From an uncultured Chryseobacterium sp. (lineage in GTDB: Bacteria > Bacteroidota > Bacteroidia > Flavobacteriales > Weeksellaceae), in assembly GCF_913776365.1 (NCBI RefSeq), contig NZ_CAJYMO010000136.1, positions 1 to 34,085 of the forward strand: DNA of 34,085 bases, read 5' to 3'. The notes beneath the pieces were generated by a model. That model saw nothing but the letters and a program-made list of their open reading frames with translations. It was not told the DNA's origin and searched no databases. The position numbers and the translations under genes are program-made. How positions within the stretch are numbered: the first letter of the stretch is position 1; the number at the start of each line of letters is the position of its first letter. Shown in pieces: positions 10,033-17,177 of the stretch.

Positions 10033-11124
10033 TTATTCTTCTAAAATATAGTATGCGTTATTCGCATTCTGCTTCAGCAAGTTCACATGCTTGCCCAGAG
10101 CAGTCGTTATGGGAAATCTTTTGTATGCAAGACCATGTTCTTTTGAAAAAGCTTCGATTTCCTCCGTAATCTCATTATAATACAGATAACTGTAATTCGG
10201 GAAAAGATGATGGGCGACGTGGAAATTGAAATTCCCCAGGACATTCCTGATCAACCAGTTGTTATTGGTGAGATCATTGGTGACTTCCAGCTGATGGCGG
10301 ATCCAGCTGAATGGCAGACCGTTCTTTTCATCCAGTTTCGGAAAAGCATTATCCGGCAGCGGATGCAGCGGCAGCAATACAAACAGTGCAAAAATGCTGG
10401 CTACAATAACCTGCAGGAACCATGCTCCCACCGCCAGCCCTACAGATACTTTAAAGAACAGTACCGGAATCCCGATCTGGTAGAAAAAGTAAAAAAGCTT
10501 AAAGGCAACCATTTTTATTTTCTCTTTTACCGGAATGGCACCCTGGGTCTTCAGGATGACACGGTCTTTATCGAAGAAATCCCTGAAATCCCTGATGAAC
10601 ATCCAGTTGAACAGATATAACGGATACACCAGGAAAAAAAACCGGTGCTGATGCTTCTGTATTCCCTTTGCTTTAATCCAGGGAACGATCAATAGCAGTC
10701 CGCTCTGCTCTATGTCAGTATCCCAACCGTCAACATTAGGGTAAGCATGATGACTCGCAATATGCCTCTTTTTCCAGATATAGGAATTGGCGCCCACAAA
10801 ATCAAAGATCTGCAGAACCGCCATATTCAGCTTTTTATTTTTAAAAATATTGTTATGGGCAGCTTCATGGATCAGGTTCAGGTAGATCAGCACCAATGAA
10901 ATCCCCATCAGCATGAAACTCAGGATATAAATCCAGGTGTTTTCTGCACTGATGAGTGCAAAAGCATACAGCCCGAAATAGAGCAAAGGCAAAATAATGG
11001 CTTTGAGCTGAATATACAGGTCCCTGTTTTCAGGAATGGCTTCTACACGTCGGTTCACTCTTTTTCTTAATTCATTAAATAGTTTCGCATCATCTGAATC
11101 TTTTAAATAAATAGGCTTTTCCAT
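10033..11124 (-). CDS. Membrane fatty acid desaturase
   Basis: 363 aa, multi-TM; His boxes [25 protein letters not shown]. Confidence 0.9.
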   Translation of the reverse strand: MEKPIYLKDSDDAKLFNELRKRVNRRVEAIPENRDLYIQLKAIILPLLYFGLYAFALISAENTWIYILSFMLMGISLVLIYLNLIHEAAHNNIFKNKKLNMAVLQIFDFVGANSYIWKKRHIASHHAYPNVDGWDTDIEQSGLLLIVPWIKAKGIQKHQHRFFFLVYPLYLFNWMFIRDFRDFFDKDRVILKTQGAIPVKEKIKMVAFKLFYFFYQIGIPVLFFKVSVGLAVGAWFLQVIVASIFALFVLLPLHPLPDNAFPKLDEKNGLPFSWIRHQLEVTNDLTNNNWLIRNVLGNFNFHVAHHLFPNYSYLYYNEITEEIEAFSKEHGLAYKRFPITTALGKHVNLLKQNANNAYYILEE

Positions 11125-11188
11125 AGAAATTTGTTTGATGTATGTAGGGTTGATTGATTATTTAACCGTTCACTTCATCAAACAAAAA

Positions 11189-12199
11189 TCATACAAACGT
11201 CTTTACTTTTCTAGGGCTGTAATTTTTCACCAGTTCAGCTATGGCGCGGATGTGCTCCGGTGTCGTACCACAGCATCCGCCGATAATATTGATCAGACCT
11301 TTTTCGGCATATTCACGGATCTGTTCGGCCATAAATTCCGGTGATTCATCGTATTGCCCGAAAGCATTCGGCAGGCCGGCATTCGGATAAGCGGAAACAT
11401 GGAATTCCGAATTGTGGGCCAGCGTTTCCAGGTAAGGAGTCAGCTGACTGGCTCCCAGGGCGCAATTAAAACCTACGCTCAGCAGATTCAGGTGCGAAAC
11501 CGAGATGAGAAAAGCCTCCGCGGTCTGCCCGCTCAGCGTTCTTCCTGAGGCATCGGTGATGGTTCCTGAAACCATAATCGGGATCCGGAGTCCTCTTTCG
11601 TCCTGAAGTTCGTCGATCGCAAAAAGTGCGGCCTTGGCATTTAAAGTATCGAAAATTGTTTCTACTAGCAGGATATCAGAACCACCGTCCAGCAAAGCTT
11701 CACACTGCTGTTTATAGGCAACCCGCAATTCTTCGAAAGTAATGGCCCTGTAGCCGGGATCATTCACATCCGGGCTCAGGCTTGCCGTCCTGTTGGTGGG
11801 ACCAATGGAGCCGGCAACAAATCTCGGTTTGTCAGGATTTTTAGCGGTATATTCATCACAGGCTTTTCTAGCGATTTTTGCCGATTCATAGTTTAAATCA
11901 TACACCAGGTCTTCCATGTGGTAGTCTGCCATCGCAATCGTAGTTCCCGAAAAGGTATTGGTTTCGATAATATCGGCTCCGGCTTCCAGGTATTTCTTAT
12001 GCACTTCTTCAATGGCATGGGGTTGGGTAAGGGACAACAGATCATTGTTTCCCTTTACCGGGTATTCCCAGTTTTTGAAACGCTCGCCGCGGTAGTCTTC
12101 TTCTTCAAATTTGTACCGTTGAAGCATGGTGCCCATGGCTCCGTCCAGAATTAAAATTCTTTCCGATAAAGCTTTATATAGTTGTTCTGAGTTTTTCAT
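11189..12199 (-). CDS. metH: Methionine synthase N-terminal homocysteine-binding domain
   Basis: 336 aa; [23 protein letters not shown], Zn-ligand GFNCALG and [11 protein letters not shown]. Confidence 0.95.
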   Translation of the reverse strand: MKNSEQLYKALSERILILDGAMGTMLQRYKFEEEDYRGERFKNWEYPVKGNNDLLSLTQPHAIEEVHKKYLEAGADIIETNTFSGTTIAMADYHMEDLVYDLNYESAKIARKACDEYTAKNPDKPRFVAGSIGPTNRTASLSPDVNDPGYRAITFEELRVAYKQQCEALLDGGSDILLVETIFDTLNAKAALFAIDELQDERGLRIPIMVSGTITDASGRTLSGQTAEAFLISVSHLNLLSVGFNCALGASQLTPYLETLAHNSEFHVSAYPNAGLPNAFGQYDESPEFMAEQIREYAEKGLINIIGGCCGTTPEHIRAIAELVKNYSPRKVKTFV

Positions 12200-12212
12200 T
12201 CCTTTAATTTTT

Positions 12213-12255
12213 GCCCTGAAAGGGCTGTATCATTAGCATTGGGTAAAGCCCAATG
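12213..12255 (-). repeat. Bipartite REP-like element downstream of RAYT
   Basis: Minus strand CATTGGG-CTTTA-CCCAATG, linker, GCCCT-TTC-AGGGC. Confidence 0.8.
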
Positions 12256-12281
12256 TTTAATTATTCATCTGTCATTCTTAA

Positions 12282-12305
12282 GCCCTGAAAGGGCGAGATC
12301 ATTAA
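12282..12305 (-). repeat. REP-like half element overlapping RAYT stop codon
   Basis: Minus strand GATTAATGATCTCGCCCTTTCAGGGC; hairpin GCCCT-TTC-AGGGC at 12282-12294. Confidence 0.75.
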
Positions 12306-12754
12306 TCCCACACATATTCTTCATTATATTCCATCCTGTATTTATTTAAAAAAGCCCTGTATTCCTCCTGGAAACTTTTTACTTTGTGATGCTCTTCCTG
12401 TCTCTGAATATAATCTGTAACAATGTCAATTTCCGTAGGGTTCACTGAAAATACGCCATAACCGCTTTGCCAATAGAAAGAAGAGAATTTCACATCTTTG
12501 GTTTTCATCCATTTGGATGAAGAAGACTTTAATTCTTCCAATAATTTAATCAAAGTAATTTTCTTTGATAACAAACATAAAATATGAATATGGTCCTTAT
12601 AGCCCCCAACCTGGATCGGATTGCATTCCAAATTTTTACATATGCCGCCTAAGTAGTTAAACAGTTCCTCCTTAATATCATCAGAAATAAGAGGTTTTCT
12701 GTTTTTTGTACTGAATACGATATGGATATAAATTTTATTCAGAGATTGTGGCAT
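12302..12754 (-). mobile_element. IS200-like / REP-associated tyrosine transposase (RAYT, Y1 HUH)
   Basis: 150 aa; IHIVFSTKNRKPLI, HUH motif GGYKDHIHILC, catalytic Tyr region VTDYIQRQEEHHK; flanked by REP-like hairpins. Confidence 0.9.
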
Positions 12755-12762
12755 GTTCTAAT

Positions 12763-12817
12763 TTTTATTTTATACCTACGGCTACACCATAGGCTGGTGA
12801 TTTCACCTTTTCAGGGC
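12763..12817 (+). repeat. REP-like direct repeat unit 1
   Basis: TTTTATTTTATACCTACGGCTACACCATAGGCTGGTGATTTCACCTTTTCAGGGCT. Confidence 0.8.
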
Positions 12818-12831
12818 TTTGCTTCTTTACA

Positions 12832-12887
12832 TTTTATTTTATACCTACGGTTATTCCGCAGGCTGTTGATTCCGCCCTTTCAGGGCT
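12832..12887 (+). repeat. REP-like direct repeat unit 2
   Basis: TTTTATTTTATACCTACGGTTATTCCGCAGGCTGTTGATTCCGCCCTTTCAGGGCT; about 69 bp period to unit 1. Confidence 0.85.
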
Positions 12888-12897
12888 GGTTATTGAA

Positions 12898-14058
12898 TTA
12901 ATCCAGTGCCTGTTTCAGATCCGCAATGATATCGTCCACGTGCTCCAGGCCTACGGAGCAGCGGACCAGGCCTGCTGTAATTCCCACCTCGTTCCGTTCC
13001 TCATCCGTCAGTTTGGAATGGGTAGTTGAGGCAGGATGCGTTACGATGGTCCGGGTATCTCCCAGATTGGCAGAAAGCGAGCACATTTTAATCTGATTCA
13101 AGAAATTCCTCCCGCCTTCAATGCCGCCTTTGATTTCGAAGGCCACAATATTTCCACCCAGTCTCATCTGTTTTTTGGCAATTTCATAGCTCGGATGAGA
13201 TTTCAGGAACGGATATTTCACCAATTCCACCTTCGGATGGCTCTCTAAAAACTCAGCTACCTTCAGGGCATTTTCGCAATGTTTTTCCACCCGTACGGCA
13301 AGGGTTTCAAGACTTTTGGAAAGCACCCAGGCATTGAAAGGAGACATCGCCGGTCCTGTATTCCTTGCGAAGAGATAGATTTCCCGGATCAGGTCTTCCC
13401 TGCCGACTGCTACGCCGCCCAGCACCCTGCCCTGCCCATCAATCAGTTTCGTTGCGGAATGCACTACGATATCGGCACCGTATTTTACCGGCTGCTGCAG
13501 ATAGGGGGTTGCAAAGCAATTATCCACAATGAAGATGAGGTTGTGCTTCTTCGCGATCTGTCCGAAAAACTCCAGGTCCAGTACCTCGATTGCCGGATTG
13601 GTAGGTGTTTCCAGGTAGAGTATCTTTGTATTGGGCCGGATATGCTGCTCCACGTTTCCGGCATCTTCCGCCTTGAAATACGTGGTTTCAATATTCCATT
13701 TCGGAAAATATTTGGTAAACAGCGTATGGGTAGACCCGAATACCGACTGGCAGCTCACCACGTGATCGCCGGCATTCAGCAGGGTGGCGAAGGTGGAATA
13801 AATAGCAGCCATTCCCGTAGCAAAAGCATATCCGGCCTCAGCGCCTTCCATTTTCGTAATTTTTTCAGTGAATTCCGTAACGTTCGGATTGGAAAACCGG
13901 CTGTACAGGTTTTTTGTTTTTTCTTCCGCAAAGCTGGCCCGCATATCTTCCGCATCTTCAAATACGAAACTCGAAGTCAGGAAAAGCGGCGTCGAATGCT
14001 CATCAAACTGAGTTCTCTCCGTCTGAGTTCTTATGGCAAGGGTTTCAAAATTTTCCAT
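12898..14058 (-). CDS. metZ: PLP-dependent trans-sulfuration enzyme, probably O-acyl-homoserine sulfhydrylase
   Basis: 386 aa; YSRFSNPNVTEFTEKI, ATGMAAI, PLP Lys region VVHSATKLIDGQGRVLGG. Confidence 0.88.
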   Translation of the reverse strand: MENFETLAIRTQTERTQFDEHSTPLFLTSSFVFEDAEDMRASFAEEKTKNLYSRFSNPNVTEFTEKITKMEGAEAGYAFATGMAAIYSTFATLLNAGDHVVSCQSVFGSTHTLFTKYFPKWNIETTYFKAEDAGNVEQHIRPNTKILYLETPTNPAIEVLDLEFFGQIAKKHNLIFIVDNCFATPYLQQPVKYGADIVVHSATKLIDGQGRVLGGVAVGREDLIREIYLFARNTGPAMSPFNAWVLSKSLETLAVRVEKHCENALKVAEFLESHPKVELVKYPFLKSHPSYEIAKKQMRLGGNIVAFEIKGGIEGGRNFLNQIKMCSLSANLGDTRTIVTHPASTTHSKLTDEERNEVGITAGLVRCSVGLEHVDDIIADLKQALD

Positions 14059-14072
14059 ATTCTATTTAAATT

Positions 14073-14160
14073 TACCAATGCAGCAGTGACCAATTTATCA
14101 ATGTATCAATATAGCAGTGTACCAATGTTTTAATGCCTCAGTGTATTGATGATCCAATGA
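14073..14160 (+). repeat. Octamer array A (about 11 units, CAATGTAN phase on +)
   Basis: taCCAATG caGCAGTG acCAATTT atCAATGT atCAATAT agCAGTGT acCAATGT ttTAATGC ctCAGTGT ... tcCAATGA; 8-bp period. Confidence 0.8.
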
Positions 14161-14210
14161 GGAGTATATTTAATTTACACTGAGCCCATATCATATACTT
14201 CCCCGTTTGC

Positions 14211-14274
14211 AGATTGCTATATTGTTCTATTGATATATTATTACATTGTTAGATTGTTATATTATTATATTGTA
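14211..14274 (-). repeat. Octamer array B (8 units, same consensus on minus strand)
   Basis: + strand agATTGct atATTGtt ctATTGat atATTAtt acATTGtt agATTGtt atATTAtt atATTGta. Confidence 0.85.
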
Positions 14275-14280
14275 TATTAA

Positions 14281-15828
14281 TTATTTCGTTTCACTCAGTC
14301 TTAATATATCGCCGAATACGCCTCTGGCCGTCACTTTCGCCCCGGCTCCGGCACCCATGATGACGATCGGGTTTTCACCGTAGCTTTCAGTGTAAATTTC
14401 GAAGATAGAATCTGAGCCTTTCAATTGCCCTAAAGCAGATCCTGCAGGGACCGAGATCAGGTTTACATCCAGTTCGCCCTTGTCTTTCTGCAAATCTCCG
14501 TGAAGGTCCCCGACATATCTCAGCACATGACCGGGTTCCTGATTCTCTTTAAGCTCCTGATATTGACCATCCAGTTCTTCCAGCCTCGACAGGAATTCCG
14601 CTCTGGAGACGGAAAGCAGCGGATCCGGAACGAGGTTCTGTATTCTGATATCTTTAAATTCATTGATGAGATCCAGTTCCCGGGCGAGGATAAGGAGTTT
14701 CCTGGCCACGTCATTTCCGGAGAGGTCTTCCCTGGGATCAGGTTCGGTATACCCTTTTTCCAGTGCTTCGTTGATAATGACCGAGAATTTATCATCCCGT
14801 AAGGAAAAATTGTTGAAAACATAGCTCAGCGTTCCCGAAAACACGCCTTTGATCCGGGTAATATTTTCCCCTGAAAGATGGAGGAGCTTGATGGTATCAA
14901 TCAGCGGCAAACCTGCTCCGACATTGGTTTCATAAAGGTACCGGCGGTTGTTTTTGTTCAACGTATATCTTAGTTTACGGTATTCTTCAATGGGCAGCGT
15001 ATTAAATATCTTGTTGGAAGACACCAGGTCAAAGCCGTTTTCGGCCAGTGTATGGTAATTTTTAACGAACTCTGTGCTGGCGGTGTTGTCCACTACAATC
15101 AGGTTTTCCAGCTGATTTGCTTTCGAGAAATGAATCAGTGCCTCCACATGGGACGGGTGTTCTGCTGCTTCCACCTCATCCTTCCAGCTGTTTCCGAACC
15201 CTTTTTTATTGAAAGCTATTTTCCTTGAATTGGCAACAGCAACTACTTTCAGGTCCACTTTCTTCCTTCTCTTGATCTCTTCAGAAGAGGCAAGCACCTG
15301 CTCAATCAGGGTTTTTCCAACGTTTCCGTGACCGATGATTGCCAGATGTACTGTTTTCGGTTTTTTTGATATTTCGGATTCGATGATGTTTTTCGCTTTT
15401 TCGTCCTGGGATGACGTTACTACGATGTTCACCCTTTTTTCGGCTGCATTCTGGTTAAGCAACAACGGAAATACATTGTTCCTTGCCAGTTCCGAAAGGA
15501 TTTTATTAAAATCATCAGTAACAAAACCCAGTACCGAAACATTATTGATGCTGTAGATCTGGGACACTTTCCCGGATTTCCGTTCAGTTTCAAATTCATC
15601 GATCAGGCAGTTCACGGCTTTCTCAGAGTCTTTTTCCTGTACCAGAATGGAAAGCCCGTTCTCAATGGCCTGCTGGGAAATAACACCCACACTGATGCGC
15701 GCCAGCGTAAGGGCTTTAAAAATACGGCCGTCTATCCCTATTTCACCCAGGAAATCTTCGCCTTCAAATTTGATGATAGACCGGTGCTTTAAAAATTTTA
15801 TTTCGTGTATATTGTTTTTTGTATTCAT
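14281..15828 (-). CDS. Homoserine dehydrogenase with N-terminal ACT domains (ThrA-like without kinase domain)
   Basis: 515 aa; ACT-like IKFEGEDFLGEIGIDGRIFKALTLARISVGVISQ; HSD motifs GHGNVGKTL, NVGAGLPLIDT, GYTEPDPREDLSGNDVARKLLILARE. Confidence 0.93.
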   Translation of the reverse strand: MNTKNNIHEIKFLKHRSIIKFEGEDFLGEIGIDGRIFKALTLARISVGVISQQAIENGLSILVQEKDSEKAVNCLIDEFETERKSGKVSQIYSINNVSVLGFVTDDFNKILSELARNNVFPLLLNQNAAEKRVNIVVTSSQDEKAKNIIESEISKKPKTVHLAIIGHGNVGKTLIEQVLASSEEIKRRKKVDLKVVAVANSRKIAFNKKGFGNSWKDEVEAAEHPSHVEALIHFSKANQLENLIVVDNTASTEFVKNYHTLAENGFDLVSSNKIFNTLPIEEYRKLRYTLNKNNRRYLYETNVGAGLPLIDTIKLLHLSGENITRIKGVFSGTLSYVFNNFSLRDDKFSVIINEALEKGYTEPDPREDLSGNDVARKLLILARELDLINEFKDIRIQNLVPDPLLSVSRAEFLSRLEELDGQYQELKENQEPGHVLRYVGDLHGDLQKDKGELDVNLISVPAGSALGQLKGSDSIFEIYTESYGENPIVIMGAGAGAKVTARGVFGDILRLSETK

Positions 15829-15886
15829 TGTTTTACGTATTTAATCTGATATTTTAGCAAGGTGAAATTCTGCAGCATTTCTTCTT

Positions 15887-16825
15887 CTATAAAATATTCC
15901 TGATGATGGTATTTAATTGTTCGTATTCCATTAAAAAAGCATCATGGCCATGAACAGACCTGATCTCGTGGTAGAAGACATCAGCTTTTTCTTCTGCCAG
16001 TCTTTCATAGCACATCCGGATTTCCGGAGCCGGAAAAAAAAGATCCGTATCCACTGAGACCAGATGTATTTCTGCTTTGATACAGTTCAGGGTCTTTTCG
16101 CCGGTATTGATGTTCATCAGAAGATGGTTCATGAGCCGGTAAGCCTGTACGGCAAACCTTTCATTCAGGGCATTTCCATGGTACACAAGCCAGTCTTCGG
16201 ATTCCAGCCGCCCTTTTTCATTATTGTACCGGTTCCGGAACCTTTGGTTAAGGGATTCGGGAGTTCTGTAGCAAAGCATGGCATGGATGCGTGCTTTCTG
16301 CAGCGGCTGATCGTGTTGTTGCAATAAAAATTTCTGGACAAGGCACTGTGCATGGAGCCAGTCGTGTGTTCTGTAATCACAGGCAATGGGAATGAAAATG
16401 CTGGCAAGTTCCGGGGCCCGGGACAGCATTTCCCAGCCGATCCCTCCGCCCAGCGATCCTCCGATCAGGGCATGAACCTTCCCGATGCTGAGGCATTCCA
16501 GGCCTTTCAGGAAAATGGAGGCCATATCTGCCGGGGTAAAGTCTTCGTATTGTTCCCACAGGAGCCCGTCATACCCGTTTCCGGGAATATTGAAGCACAG
16601 AACGGTATATTTCCGGGTATCGATGGTTTTACCATCACCGATCAGCTGTTGCCACCATCCTTTTTCACCGGCTACATCTGAATTTCCGGTTAAGGCATGG
16701 TTCACCAAGACAACGGGGGCAGAAAAAAGAGCTTTCCCGAACAACTGATAGCTTAACGGGATGCTGTATTCCTTACCGGAACGGGTGGTATACGAAAAAT
16801 GGATATGTTTAAGTTCTGTCTTCAA
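15887..16825 (-). CDS. metX: Homoserine O-acetyltransferase
   Basis: 312 aa alpha/beta hydrolase; NHALTGNSDVAGEKGWW, nucleophile IGGSLGGGIGWEML, VDTDLFFP, HGHDAFLMEY. First codon in track is TTG. Confidence 0.9.
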   Translation of the reverse strand: MKTELKHIHFSYTTRSGKEYSIPLSYQLFGKALFSAPVVLVNHALTGNSDVAGEKGWWQQLIGDGKTIDTRKYTVLCFNIPGNGYDGLLWEQYEDFTPADMASIFLKGLECLSIGKVHALIGGSLGGGIGWEMLSRAPELASIFIPIACDYRTHDWLHAQCLVQKFLLQQHDQPLQKARIHAMLCYRTPESLNQRFRNRYNNEKGRLESEDWLVYHGNALNERFAVQAYRLMNHLLMNINTGEKTLNCIKAEIHLVSVDTDLFFPAPEIRMCYERLAEEKADVFYHEIRSVHGHDAFLMEYEQLNTIIRNIL

Positions 16826-16885
16826 TTCTATTGTATTAATATCATTGAAAATGCCACAGGAAATGGCTGAAAAGAACTTCAGTAG

Positions 16886-16989
16886 GTTATCTGTCCAAAA
16901 TAATTCTGGTAGAACGTAGCACCTTCATTGCATGCGCAAAGGGTTGCTAAGGTTTCATCGGGTCTAATCCCTCAACCTTTCTTGATAAC
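16886..16989 (-). ncRNA. SAM-I (S-box) riboswitch
   Basis: Minus strand GTTATCAAGAAAGGTTGAGGGATTAGACCCGATGAAACCTTAGCAACCC...AAGGTGCTACGTTCTACC...GATAAC; P1 GTTATC/GATAAC pairs. Confidence 0.96.
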
Positions 16990-17018
16990 ATTTTCAATAT
17001 GTAAATGAACGAATGGTG

Positions 17019-17026
17019 CAAAGATA
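17019..17026 (-). promoter_or_regulatory. -7 element (TATCTTTG) of met operon promoter
   Basis: TATCTTTG on minus strand, ~30 nt upstream of riboswitch P1; no clear TTG at -33. Confidence 0.6.
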
Positions 17027-17177
17027 GAATTTTTATTTTATTTTTTCATAAAAATTTAATTTAATATACAATGCCCCTTCTGCAGATGGTTTGGCCTGAT
17101 ATATTAATGATATTTCAGAGACATGAAGTTGGAACTTTTTAACAAAAAAACTAACTTCGTAATGAAAAGTGACCAAT

